NCBI GenBank assembly: GCA_029866965.1
Contig: CP123444.1
Coordinates: 2,025,501 to 2,089,500 of the forward strand
DNA length: 64,000 nucleotides
Source of the DNA: Flavobacteriaceae bacterium YJPT1-3
GTDB taxonomy: Bacteria > Bacteroidota > Bacteroidia > Flavobacteriales > Flavobacteriaceae
Direction: 5' to 3'
Part shown: positions 42,656 to 51,365 of the stretch, piece after piece
Numbering within the stretch: the stretch's first letter is position 1
Layout: each line of letters starts with the position of its first letter
Made by a program: the position numbers and the translations under genes
The notes under the pieces: model-generated
Told to the model about the DNA's origin: nothing
Databases searched by the model: none
What the model saw: only the letters and a program-made list of their open reading frames with translations

Positions 42656-43704
42656 TGGAACGTATTTTAATTATTGAAGACGACACCGCGTTACGGGAAA
42701 ATATAGCAGAACTTCTCGAACTTAGCGGATATCAAACCTTGACCGCAGCCAATGGCACCCTAGGTGTTGATCAGGCCCTTAGACATCAGCCCAACTTGAT
42801 TGTGTGCGATATCATGATGCCCGAAATGGATGGATATCAGGTCTTGGAAGTGCTATCCCACGATGCAAATACCCAGCATATTCCTTTTATCTTTTTATCG
42901 GCGCGAACCGAGCACGCAGAAATAAGGAAAGGGATGGATTTAGGGGCTGATGATTACCTGACCAAGCCTTTTGAGGAAGAAGAATTGCTTAGCGCCATCA
43001 GGAGCAGACTCGCAAAGGCTCATCTGTTGGAAAAAATGCTCAAGGCGCCGACTGAGGAAGGAGGAGAGGAAAGTGAATTGCGCAGTTTGCATCAATTAAA
43101 AAATTTCTTTGACGATGAGGGGGAGATTAAAACCTTCAAGAGTGGAGAAGCGATCTACAAGGAGGGAGACCATTCCAACAACATTTTTCTAATCCTTAAA
43201 GGGGTAGTCAAAACCCATAAGATAGAAGAAAGCGGAAAGGAGTTGACTACGGCTTTGTTTCAGGAAGATGATTTTTTAGGATTCACCTCTTTTTTTGAGA
43301 ACGCTCCCTATCAAGAATCTGCCACGGCCATGCAGGACGTAGAAGTAGCAGCCGTGAGCAAAAAAGAATTACGGGGCATTCTGGAACACAGCAATCAGGT
43401 ATCCTTAGAGTTTGTCGAGCTCCTGGCAGAGAATCTTACCGAAATCAAAGGGCAATTGTTACAAATGGCCTACAGCTCAGTTCGCAAAAAAACAGCGCAA
43501 ACCATACTGCAGTTTGCACAGGTACTCAGAAAGAAACCGGAGGATCCCATCCGTATTTCACGCAATGACCTCGCTCACGTGGCCGGTATCGCAACCGAGA
43601 GTTTGATTCGCACGCTATCTGCCTTTAAAAAGGAAGGGCTCATCGAGATTGAAGGCAGAAATATTAAGTTGGTCGATCAGAAGGCTTTAGAACAAATCGA
43701 TTAG
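42655..43704 (+). CDS. Response regulator with cNMP-binding and Crp-type DNA-binding domains
   Basis: A 349-aa REC-CAP fusion. REC ~1-122: acidic pocket IIEDD, phospho-Asp52 in CDIMMPEMDG, Thr/Lys switch LSAR and TKPF. CAP_ED ~145-255 (FKSGEAIYKEGDHSNNIFLILKGVVKTHK). HTH_Crp ~275-345: ISRNDLAHVAGIATESLIRTLSAFKKEGLI. The recognition helix keeps the Glu and Arg (E-SLI-R) that read the TGA half-site in CRP and FNR. No FNR-type N-terminal Cys cluster. It is the natural candidate to bind the TGA-N6-TCA operators of this island. Confidence 0.93.
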   Translation: MERILIIEDDTALRENIAELLELSGYQTLTAANGTLGVDQALRHQPNLIVCDIMMPEMDGYQVLEVLSHDANTQHIPFIFLSARTEHAEIRKGMDLGADDYLTKPFEEEELLSAIRSRLAKAHLLEKMLKAPTEEGGEESELRSLHQLKNFFDDEGEIKTFKSGEAIYKEGDHSNNIFLILKGVVKTHKIEESGKELTTALFQEDDFLGFTSFFENAPYQESATAMQDVEVAAVSKKELRGILEHSNQVSLEFVELLAENLTEIKGQLLQMAYSSVRKKTAQTILQFAQVLRKKPEDPIRISRNDLAHVAGIATESLIRTLSAFKKEGLIEIEGRNIKLVDQKALEQID

Positions 43705-43710
43705 ATCAGC

Positions 43711-43753
43711 TGATTTTTGTCATTTCTTGCCTTAGGAGTGGCGGTTAGTTTTG
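43711..43753 (+). promoter_or_regulatory. Crp/Fnr-type operator plus -7 element, first USP gene of cluster
   Basis: TGATTTTTGTCA (43711-43722), 23 nt, TAGTTTTG (43746-43753), a perfect TAnnTTTG match. Confidence 0.8.
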
Positions 43754-43772
43754 ATTGGTTAACCGTCCAATC

Positions 43773-44570
43773 ATGACACGAATACTGATTCCTGTAGCAT
43801 TTTCTACAACTGCACGGCATGCGGTCTTATGTGTGCTCCAACTCTTTAACCAAGCTGCGGTTCAATTCTTTTTGTGGAATACAGAAGCCATAGATTCCTC
43901 AGCGCCGGAGACCGATCGCAGCGTGCTTCAAAAGATGACGGAATTCATGAAGCAGTTACAGGATGTCGTTTCGGCCGGTCAAGAACTCATACCGATATTC
44001 AGCAGTACCTTTGGAGGTCAAGATTTGGAGCCTATCCTGAAGCAGCACCAGATTGATTTGCTGGTATTATCCCATCCCTTGCAACGGTCTATCCAAGTTT
44101 TTGACACCGAGATGGCTTTAAAACGACTGGTCTATCAGGTAAAAATTCCGGTGCTCATTCTACCACAACACTGTTCATGCAGGCCGCTCAAACAAATTGC
44201 CTTGTTGACCAATTATCAACAGCGACACAGTATTCAGGCTACTTCGCAGGTTAAACGACTTGTTGAAATCCATGAAGGCTGTCTTCAACTTATACATTTG
44301 TCAAAGAAGCACACAGCCCTATCTGAACATCAAAAAGAAAATAAAGAATTTCTGGAAAGCGCCCTGGACGGCATACCTATTGACCATCAGTTCATCACAG
44401 CAGAAAATCCGGAACAAGCGCTACAGCAACATAACCAAGGTCACGCTATTGATGTGCTCCTTTTCTTTGCTAAGAATATCAACCTCTCAGAGCACTATGT
44501 GTTCCCTGCATTAAACAATTCAACTATAGCTTCTGCTCCTAAGGTACCTATTCTGGTCATCCACGAGTAG
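43773..44570 (+). CDS. Universal stress protein-like, degenerate ATP site
   Basis: A 265-aa two-domain UspA-fold protein beginning MTRILIPVAFSTTARHAV. The G-x2-G-x9-G-S/T motif is missing where domain 1 should carry it (LLVLSHPLQRSIQVFD), so it probably does not bind ATP and may act as a partner of the other USPs. ATG 43773 is chosen because ATG-like codons upstream lie in the -7 region. Monocistronic between two operators. Confidence 0.8.
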   Translation: MTRILIPVAFSTTARHAVLCVLQLFNQAAVQFFLWNTEAIDSSAPETDRSVLQKMTEFMKQLQDVVSAGQELIPIFSSTFGGQDLEPILKQHQIDLLVLSHPLQRSIQVFDTEMALKRLVYQVKIPVLILPQHCSCRPLKQIALLTNYQQRHSIQATSQVKRLVEIHEGCLQLIHLSKKHTALSEHQKENKEFLESALDGIPIDHQFITAENPEQALQQHNQGHAIDVLLFFAKNINLSEHYVFPALNNSTIASAPKVPILVIHE

Positions 44571-44574
44571 CGAC

Positions 44575-44617
44575 TGATTTTAATCATAGTTTCGACTGAA
44601 ATCCCTGTCTAGTTTTG
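44575..44617 (+). promoter_or_regulatory. Crp/Fnr-type operator plus -7 element, three-gene USP operon
   Basis: TGATTTTAATCA (44575-44586), 23 nt, TAGTTTTG (44610-44617), a perfect TAnnTTTG match; ATG 44637 lies 19 bp further. Confidence 0.8.
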
Positions 44618-44636
44618 AATCAAGACCGGTGCTGCT

Positions 44637-45482
44637 ATGCGAACAATTATATTTCCTACTGATTTTTCTGATTGTGCTTTGAATGCACTCTGTTGCGCTA
44701 TGCAGTATTTCAAATACGAGCGCACAGAGTTTATCCTACTGCACACCTACGCAGAAGAAGTTTACGCCAATGATAGTTTAATGTCCAGAGAACTTCTGGA
44801 GGACTTTAAACAAATAAAAAAGAAAGAAGCAGAGCAGGGACTTCAACGAGTTTTCCAAGATGCGCGTAAAATGGAGCCCAACCCCAGGCATCAATTTTCT
44901 CAGCATGCGCGCTTTGGGTTACTTCTCGATGAAGTCAATGATTTGGTCAATGCACTCAATGCCGATCTTATCGTTATGGGCACACAGGGCAAGACCGCCA
45001 GTAAAACGATAACTTACGGCAGTAATACGTTACAGGTGATGAAGTACGTGAAGTGCCCTGTACTTGCGGTGCCGGCCAGCTTCACCTACCACCGCCCTAC
45101 CCATGTCTTATTTCCTTCTGATCTGATGATCCCGTTTAAAGCGCGCGAGCTCAAGCTCATTGCCTGCCTGGCTAAAAGCTTCCGCTCCACCTTGCACTTG
45201 CTCCACCTGTCTAAATCGAAGCAGCTCTCCATACGTCAGGAAGATGTCAAATCGCAATGGGAAGAAAGCTTTCGCGAAAGCAAAACTGAATTTGTGATGG
45301 TTAGTGAGGGAGACCGGGCAGAGCGCATCAATGACTATATCGAACACCATCAAATTAATCTGCTAGTGATGGTCAATTTCAGACATACCTATATGGAATC
45401 GCTATTAATTAATTCAACCATAGACCAGGTGGGATTAAATACTCAGATCCCTTTTCTAGTCCTTCAAAACTTACCTCGTTAA
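44637..45482 (+). CDS. Universal stress protein, two-domain
   Basis: A 281-aa protein starting MRTIIFPTDFSDCALNAL. Domain 1 has GTQGKTASKTITYGSNT, a full ATP-type motif; domain 2 lacks it. First gene of a three-USP operon (gaps 10 bp, then 4-bp overlap). The palindrome at 45270 encodes FRES in domain 2. Confidence 0.9.
   Translation: MRTIIFPTDFSDCALNALCCAMQYFKYERTEFILLHTYAEEVYANDSLMSRELLEDFKQIKKKEAEQGLQRVFQDARKMEPNPRHQFSQHARFGLLLDEVNDLVNALNADLIVMGTQGKTASKTITYGSNTLQVMKYVKCPVLAVPASFTYHRPTHVLFPSDLMIPFKARELKLIACLAKSFRSTLHLLHLSKSKQLSIRQEDVKSQWEESFRESKTEFVMVSEGDRAERINDYIEHHQINLLVMVNFRHTYMESLLINSTIDQVGLNTQIPFLVLQNLPR
45268..45281. repeat. Iterated palindrome GCTTTCGCGAAAGC
   Basis: Exact 14-mer in the USP gene at 44637, read as FRES. 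Confidence 0.95.
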
Positions 45483-45492
45483 TCCGTACATC

Positions 45493-46356
45493 ATGAAAAA
45501 TATTCTCCTTCCTACCGATTTTTCTGAACCCTCTTATAATGCCATGGACTATGCCTTGCGCATTTTTGATGAAGAACCGTGTAATTTTTTCGTCTTACAT
45601 ACGTATACGCCAGTCGTATTATACACCTCTACAGTCTATGAAACCCATAGCGCTCTCGATTTTGATCTGGAGCAATTGTATAAAAACAATGCGCTCGAAA
45701 AGGTGCACGCAGCCATTGATCGCTTGAAAACGATAACAACCAAAAACAGGCATACCTTCAAGGCCCTGTCGGCCTATAATGTGCTCAGTGTTGAAGTGGA
45801 CGAAGTAGTCGAAGAGTATGGGATGGATTGCATCGTCATGGGTACCCAAGGTGCCAGTGGTTTAAAAGAGGTTTTTGTGGGCTCTCAGACCATGCAGGTG
45901 ATCAAACAGGCGAAGGTTCCGGTCATTGGTGTGCCTGCCCAATATGCGTACGAAGGTCTAAAAGACGTCCTTTTTGCAACGGATTATTTAACCGGAGTTG
46001 ACCTAAAGGGACTGCCCTTACTGCGCTCCCTCTGCACAGAACAGATTTCCAGACTCATTTTTCTCAATGTCTATTTTGGAGTGGCCTTGAGTGAAAAGCA
46101 GCAAAAAAATAAGAAAGAGCTGGATGCCTATTTCAAAAAGGTAGCCCATCTGAATGAGATGATGGAAAAGGTAGAGGTCCTGGAGGCCATTGATCAATTT
46201 CAATCGAAACATAAGATCGATTTGCTGGTCCTGGTGCACAACAAACATAATTTCTTCGAAAATCTTTTATTTACGCCTATTGTGAAGCGGGTGGTGCACC
46301 ATTCCCAAACTCCATTTATGATTCTCCCACCGGTTAAAATGAAAACATCATCATGA
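45493..46356 (+). CDS. Universal stress protein, two-domain
   Basis: A 287-aa protein starting MKNILLPTDFSEPSYNAM with motif GTQGASGLKEVFVGSQT in domain 1 and a degenerate domain 2. Its closest relatives in the window are the USPs at 46353 and 47254 (shared GLKEVF or GLKAVF in the loop), which points to tandem duplication. Confidence 0.9.
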   Translation: MKNILLPTDFSEPSYNAMDYALRIFDEEPCNFFVLHTYTPVVLYTSTVYETHSALDFDLEQLYKNNALEKVHAAIDRLKTITTKNRHTFKALSAYNVLSVEVDEVVEEYGMDCIVMGTQGASGLKEVFVGSQTMQVIKQAKVPVIGVPAQYAYEGLKDVLFATDYLTGVDLKGLPLLRSLCTEQISRLIFLNVYFGVALSEKQQKNKKELDAYFKKVAHLNEMMEKVEVLEAIDQFQSKHKIDLLVLVHNKHNFFENLLFTPIVKRVVHHSQTPFMILPPVKMKTSS

Positions 46357-47195
46357 AGGTACTGATCCCTACCGATTTCTCAGCTGCGGCCACCAAAGCC
46401 CTGAATTATGCTCAGATGCTGTTTGAAGGAGCCAGCGTCGAATTTCATCTGCTTCATGCTTGTCAGGCCCCGACCTATAAAATTATTGGGAACAGAAGTC
46501 CGAGAAGCCTTAGTGCCGCTTTTGCAACTGAAAGGAGTAAACAAAAGGTGAGGCTTGATCAATACCTGGAAGATCAAGTGGGGAAGAGCAGTAATCAGTT
46601 CCATAACTACTACGGTGAGGTTCATCTAGGTACTTTGAAGGAAGTTTTGGACTCTGTGCGTTGGGATTCTTATGACTTTGTCGTCATGGGTACACGAGGT
46701 GCCACGGGTCTTAAGGAGGTTTTTTGGGGAAGTAATGCGTATGACGTGGCACGCATGCTACCCCCTGTGCCGGTCTTGTTTGTTCCAGAACACGCTACTT
46801 TCAGTCCTTTAAAGACCATCGGTTTCGCTACTGACTTTAGACGACCATTCACTGCTCAACAGCTCCGTTCCATCAAAGAAATTGCCTCCCTTTGGAAAGC
46901 TACCATTCATATGATCGAAGTGTATCGCACCCCCGAATTGAACGAAGAGCAAGAGCGCAATTTGGAAGCCCTTCAGCTTTATTTTAAAGATCTGGAACAC
47001 GAATTCCATGTCATTTCAGCCTTTGGAAACCTGGAGAGCTGTATCGCTGCCTTTGACGAGGAACTCGAAGTGGAACTGTTGGTTTTGATCAATTATCCTA
47101 AATCGTTCTTTCAACGTCTTGGCCGAGAGCCTATAATTAAGAAAGAACTATTTCATTCCCAAATACCCGTTCTGATCATCTCAGCCACGGGCTGA
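46353..47195 (+). CDS. Universal stress protein, two-domain
   Basis: A 280-aa protein starting MKVLIPTDFSAAATKAL with motif GTRGATGLKEVFWGSNA. It overlaps the preceding gene by 4 bp. Its TGA stop is also the first half-site of the next operator (47193-47204), so gene end and regulatory site are fused. Confidence 0.9.
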   Translation: MKVLIPTDFSAAATKALNYAQMLFEGASVEFHLLHACQAPTYKIIGNRSPRSLSAAFATERSKQKVRLDQYLEDQVGKSSNQFHNYYGEVHLGTLKEVLDSVRWDSYDFVVMGTRGATGLKEVFWGSNAYDVARMLPPVPVLFVPEHATFSPLKTIGFATDFRRPFTAQQLRSIKEIASLWKATIHMIEVYRTPELNEEQERNLEALQLYFKDLEHEFHVISAFGNLESCIAAFDEELEVELLVLINYPKSFFQRLGREPIIKKELFHSQIPVLIISATG

Positions 47196-47235
47196 TTCTT
47201 GTCATAAAATGATTGTTCTTTTCCTCGTATGTTAG
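47193..47235 (+). promoter_or_regulatory. Crp/Fnr-type operator plus -7 element, USP at 47254
   Basis: TGATTCTTGTCA (47193-47204), 23 nt, TATGTTAG (47228-47235), one mismatch to TAnnTTTG. Confidence 0.7.
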
Positions 47236-47253
47236 CGTTTTAATTTTCGTATT

Positions 47254-48096
47254 ATGCCACATATTCTTGTACCCACCGACTTTTCTACGAATGCGTACAA
47301 CGCTTTGTTTTACGCTTCTCGTTTCTTTAGTTACGAGCCGCTCAAGATTACCTTAGTACACTCTTTTGAAGAAGAACTTCGCCGTCAGCTCAGTGTTTCC
47401 AAGCGGGATAACCGCGATGAACTCTACGGGGAGATCAAAGAACAAATAGAAGACCGACTGGAAGCACTCCGTCATCAGATCATACGCGATACCGAAGATT
47501 ATGATGTTGAGGTTTTTTGCACAGAAACGGCTAGTCCGCTACACAGCTCCATCGATCATTTAATCAATATCACAGAAGCTGATTATCTCATCATGGGTAC
47601 CAAAGGAGCTTCCGGTCTGAAAGCGGTGTTTATCGGTAGCCAGACCGTATCCATCATGAAAAAAGCGCTTAAGATACCCATGATGGTGATCCCAGAGCAG
47701 AGTGATTTTCAGGCGCCTAACAAAGTGACCTATGCTACTGACTTTAAGGAGGATTATTCGGATCAGGTGGTTCCGCTGTTGAAAGAACTCTATAATGCCT
47801 ATCCCTTTCAAGTGCAACTCGTGCATGTATATACTCAAGAGACCCCCGAAGAGGAAGTGCAGCAACATTATCGCGAACTCAAAACCGCCCTGGATTTTCT
47901 GACGCACAGCACCCATTGGGTAGCCAGTAAAGAACCAAAAAATAAGGTAATTGCTGCATTTCTTCGGCAGCACTCGAGTTCGCTCTTGCTCATGAACTAT
48001 CACAAACATGGTTTTCTAAAAACGCTTTTGAATCGGTCGGTGGTAGAACGAGTCAGTTTTGACCTGACCGTACCCTTAATGCTCTTACCTGCCTAA
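47254..48096 (+). CDS. Universal stress protein, two-domain
   Basis: A 280-aa protein starting MPHILVPTDFSTNAYNAL with motif GTKGASGLKAVFIGSQT in domain 1. Domain 2 is degenerate. It is flanked on both sides by operator sites, so it is transcribed on its own. Confidence 0.9.
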   Translation: MPHILVPTDFSTNAYNALFYASRFFSYEPLKITLVHSFEEELRRQLSVSKRDNRDELYGEIKEQIEDRLEALRHQIIRDTEDYDVEVFCTETASPLHSSIDHLINITEADYLIMGTKGASGLKAVFIGSQTVSIMKKALKIPMMVIPEQSDFQAPNKVTYATDFKEDYSDQVVPLLKELYNAYPFQVQLVHVYTQETPEEEVQQHYRELKTALDFLTHSTHWVASKEPKNKVIAAFLRQHSSSLLLMNYHKHGFLKTLLNRSVVERVSFDLTVPLMLLPA

Positions 48097-48099
48097 ACT

Positions 48100-48142
48100 T
48101 GATATTTGTCATTTTTCAGGCAAGTGTTAGGGGGTAGTTTTA
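48100..48142 (+). promoter_or_regulatory. Crp/Fnr-type operator plus -7 element, USP-nuclease-RNase operon
   Basis: TGATATTTGTCA (48100-48111), 23 nt, TAGTTTTA (48135-48142); ATG 48164 follows. Confidence 0.78.
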
Positions 48143-48163
48143 TACAGATTTAAAAACGAAGCC

Positions 48164-49015
48164 ATGAAAAAACGAATTGCCTTACCCACCGACTTTTCTA
48201 AAAATGCCTGGAATGCTTGCGCCTATGCCTTTGAGCTGTTCAAAGATGAGGAGTGTATTTTCTATATCGTCAATGCTTATGAGGTCAAATCATACGCCCT
48301 GGGCGATATGATGGTGCCGGAACCTGGTCAGGAAGGCTACGAGCGCGCCGCTCAGATATCCAGCAATGGATTACATAAAATCCTGGATATGATCGATTTT
48401 AGGAATGAAAATTCTAAGCATAGTTTTGAAACAATCTCAGAGCTGAACAGTCCCATGGAGGCACTTAAGCAATTGATTGAAAAGAAAGATATTGATATGG
48501 TGGTCATGGGAACCAAAGGGGCGACCAATAGCCGCGCTGCCATATTGGGTAGTAATGCCGTTATGGCCATGGAGCACATTAGAAACTGCCCTGTACTGGC
48601 CGTACCTGCAGAAGCCCAGTTTGAGGGCGTTAAAGAAATCGTATTTCCAACGAGTTTTAAAACCCATTACAAACGCCGTGAATTGGAATACCTTACTGAT
48701 ATTGCTCAACACCACAACGCCACCATTGCTGTGGTGCATGTGGATAAGGATGAGGAGCTTTCTTCTTCTCAAGAGGAGAATAAAGAATTACTTCTTGACC
48801 GACTTGAGGGTGTTGAGGTAGCATTTCATCACCTGCGTGGAAGTAATCCCACAGATGCCGTCTTTCATTTTGTAGAAAGTAGAAAGAGCGATCTGATTGC
48901 CTTTGTGAACAAAAAGCACCTGTTCTTCGGGAGTATTTTCACTAATCCCATGGTTAAAGAATTGGGCATGTACAGTAAAGTTCCTTTGCTGGCCTTGCAC
49001 GATCTTAGAAACTAG
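48164..49015 (+). CDS. Universal stress protein, two-domain
   Basis: A 283-aa protein starting MKKRIALPTDFSKNAWNAC with motif GTKGATNSRAAILGSNA. It heads a probable three-gene operon with the ATP-cone nuclease and the beta-CASP RNase, which links USP signalling to nucleic-acid processing. Confidence 0.9.
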   Translation: MKKRIALPTDFSKNAWNACAYAFELFKDEECIFYIVNAYEVKSYALGDMMVPEPGQEGYERAAQISSNGLHKILDMIDFRNENSKHSFETISELNSPMEALKQLIEKKDIDMVVMGTKGATNSRAAILGSNAVMAMEHIRNCPVLAVPAEAQFEGVKEIVFPTSFKTHYKRRELEYLTDIAQHHNATIAVVHVDKDEELSSSQEENKELLLDRLEGVEVAFHHLRGSNPTDAVFHFVESRKSDLIAFVNKKHLFFGSIFTNPMVKELGMYSKVPLLALHDLRN

Positions 49016-49020
49016 GAGAG

Positions 49021-49932
49021 TTGGTCTCCAGTACAAAGTTCACTTTCGTGAAATCCAAAACGGATCTAATCCCGCCTATTCCAGAAGCTGTGCAAAAATC
49101 AATTCAAATCAAAAAATCTTCTGGCGAACAGGTTGATTTCTCCATCCCCAAATTACGGGGGTCCTTGCTCAAGAGCGGGGCTGCTAAGCAGGAGGTAGAT
49201 CAGATCATTGACACCGTTCGCGATGAATTGTATCAGGGGATTTCCACCCGGGAGATCTACAACAGGGCGTTTGCCTTACTCAAAAAAAAGAAAAGGGTCT
49301 ATGCCTCCAAATACAAGCTCAAACGCGCTATTTATGAATTGGGACCTACAGGCTTTCCTTTTGAGCAATTTGTGGGGCAATTGTACCATTATGCAGGCTA
49401 CGAAGTAGCCGTGAACTGTGAATTGCAGGGTCAATGCGTCAAACATGAAGTGGATGTGGTCGCTCAGAAAAATAAGCATGTACTTTACATGGAATGTAAA
49501 TTTCATCGGGAGGCCGGCCGCAAATGCGATGTTAAGGTGCCTTTATATATCCATTCCAGATACCAGGATCTTATTCAGCATCCTCCCAACGTTAAAAAAC
49601 AAACGCAGGGCTGGGTCGTCACCAACACCCAGTTCACCGGCGATGCCGTGCAGTATGGTTCCTGCGTGGGCTTGTTGTTGCTCAGCTGGGATTATCCCAA
49701 AGATCAGGGACTGAAAGATATGATTGATCGATTAGGGCTCTATCCCATCACGGTGAGTACGCTGCTTTCCAACCGAGAGAAAGGATTTTTGCTGAGTAGA
49801 AATGTCGTTTTATGCAGACAACTTTTGAATGACCGCTTCTATCTGGACCATTTGGGAATCTCAGAGACCCGAATAAAGCGAATCCTCGAAGAGGTCGAAC
49901 AACTTTGTGATGTCGACAGCACCCTCCATTAG
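49021..49932 (+). CDS. ATP-cone domain fused to an Mrr-like restriction endonuclease fold
   Basis: Up to 303 aa; TTG 49021 follows AGGAGAG, and GTG 49048 is an alternative start. Residues ~25-110 form an ATP-cone (IKKSSGEQVDFSIPKLRGSL), the nucleotide-sensing domain of ribonucleotide reductases and NrdR. Residues ~115-210 are an Mrr_cat-type nuclease fold with the D-ExK core in HEVDVVAQKNKHVLYMECKFH. Together they suggest a DNA nuclease gated by ATP/dATP levels. The C-terminal ~70 residues are helical. It follows the USP gene by 5 bp and overlaps the RNase gene by 23 bp. Confidence 0.8.
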   Translation: MVSSTKFTFVKSKTDLIPPIPEAVQKSIQIKKSSGEQVDFSIPKLRGSLLKSGAAKQEVDQIIDTVRDELYQGISTREIYNRAFALLKKKKRVYASKYKLKRAIYELGPTGFPFEQFVGQLYHYAGYEVAVNCELQGQCVKHEVDVVAQKNKHVLYMECKFHREAGRKCDVKVPLYIHSRYQDLIQHPPNVKKQTQGWVVTNTQFTGDAVQYGSCVGLLLLSWDYPKDQGLKDMIDRLGLYPITVSTLLSNREKGFLLSRNVVLCRQLLNDRFYLDHLGISETRIKRILEEVEQLCDVDSTLH

Positions 49933-51310
49933 TCAAACCACAGTGCAGTTCTTAGGAGCTGCAAAAACAGTCACCGGCTCTAAGACCCTTGTGGAAGGTT
50001 TGGGGAAGAAATTGTTGATTGATTGTGGCGTATTTCAGGGGATCAAAGAATTACGTCAGAAAAACTGGGATCCTTTACCTGTAGCGGTAGATACTTTAGC
50101 TGTGGTGCTACTCACCCATGGTCATTTGGATCATGTTGGTTATTTACCCAGACTGCTCAAACAGGGGTTTCAAGGCGAAATATGGGGTACAGGACCCACC
50201 TTAGCCATTGCCCGAATCGTGCTGAGGGACAGTGGAAAAATCCATGAAGAAGAAGCGGAGCAGGCTAATAAAGAAGGCTATTCCGTACATCATCCTGCCC
50301 TGCCTTTTTTTACTCAGGACGAGGCGGAACAAACCATAGGCTTATTTCAAACCATTCCAGCCGAGCAGTGGCTAAGCCTGGGAGATAAAATGCAATGTCG
50401 ATTTAGGCCTGTGGGACATATACTCGGCGCCTGTTTTATTGAATTGGAAATGGATGAACGTCTTTTGGTCTTTTCCGGTGATGTGGGTAGGCCGGAAGAT
50501 TATTTATTGCGCCCGCCCGTTAAGCCAGAATGGGCTGATTTTCTATTTTTGGAGAGCACCTATGGAGATCGATTGCACATACATGAGAATCCGGAAGAGG
50601 AACTCGCCCGTATGGTTCGTCAGGTGGTTCTTACCCGAGGAACTTTAATCATCCCCACCTTTGCGGTAGAGCGTTTGCAATCGCTAATGTATCTGCTCTA
50701 TCGACTGTACCAAACGAATCGGATCCCCAATATTCCTATTTACGTAGACAGCCCTATGGGGTACAATACCCTGAAAGTATTCCAGCAGTATCCAGACTGG
50801 CACAAATTGAGTACGGAAGCCTATCAGGCCATGTGCGATCATGTTCATATCGTTTCTTCCTATGCGGAAACCTGGGAAGTGATCGATAATCCGCAACCGA
50901 AGATCGTGATCGCAGGTAGCGGAATGGTCACCGGAGGGCGCGTACTGACGTATTTGAAACAGCTGGTTGATGTAGGAACTACCCATATTTTGTTGGTGGG
51001 ATTTCAGGCAGAAGGCACTCGTGGAAGGCAATTACAAGAAGGTGCCCACGAAATTCGAATTTTCGGCCGATACTATCCGGTTAAAGCGCAAGTTCACCAA
51101 TTGCGAAGTCTCTCAGCGCATGCTGATCAGGAAGAGCTTTTGAATTGGCTGGATACCGTTAAGAACATTCCGGAACGGGTGTTCTTGATGCACGGCGAGC
51201 CGGGAGCCAGTGATGCTTTGCGTGTAAAATTGCAAAATACGTATCAGTGGCCTTGTGCGATCCCGCATCTTCACGAAAAATTTGTGCTCTTCTCTTCCAG
51301 AGCTGAGTAA
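49910..51310 (+). CDS. Metallo-beta-lactamase/beta-CASP RNase, CPSF-like
   Basis: A 466-aa RNA-processing nuclease. Zinc motif LTHGHLDHVG, then GHILGACFIELE, FSGDVGRP and STYGD; the beta-CASP part has PTFAVERLQ and VIAGSGMVTGGRV, and the RMMBL end has SAHADQEELLNWL. It belongs to the Ysh1/CPSF-73-like bacterial family (TTHA0252 type). Such genes often sit with usp and hsp20 genes in anaerobic stress clusters of other bacteria. ATG 49910 is used. Confidence 0.92.
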   Translation: MSTAPSISQTTVQFLGAAKTVTGSKTLVEGLGKKLLIDCGVFQGIKELRQKNWDPLPVAVDTLAVVLLTHGHLDHVGYLPRLLKQGFQGEIWGTGPTLAIARIVLRDSGKIHEEEAEQANKEGYSVHHPALPFFTQDEAEQTIGLFQTIPAEQWLSLGDKMQCRFRPVGHILGACFIELEMDERLLVFSGDVGRPEDYLLRPPVKPEWADFLFLESTYGDRLHIHENPEEELARMVRQVVLTRGTLIIPTFAVERLQSLMYLLYRLYQTNRIPNIPIYVDSPMGYNTLKVFQQYPDWHKLSTEAYQAMCDHVHIVSSYAETWEVIDNPQPKIVIAGSGMVTGGRVLTYLKQLVDVGTTHILLVGFQAEGTRGRQLQEGAHEIRIFGRYYPVKAQVHQLRSLSAHADQEELLNWLDTVKNIPERVFLMHGEPGASDALRVKLQNTYQWPCAIPHLHEKFVLFSSRAE

Positions 51311-51346
51311 TATCATAGTTTCAGCAGTGTTCTCCATATAATTTTA
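51304..51346 (+). promoter_or_regulatory. Crp/Fnr-type operator plus -7 element, 134-aa gene
   Basis: TGAGTAATATCA (51304-51315) overlaps the stop of the RNase gene; 23 nt later TAATTTTA (51339-51346), and ATG 51366 lies 19 bp beyond. Confidence 0.75.
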
Positions 51347-51365
51347 CGCCTTTAAACGATGGATT

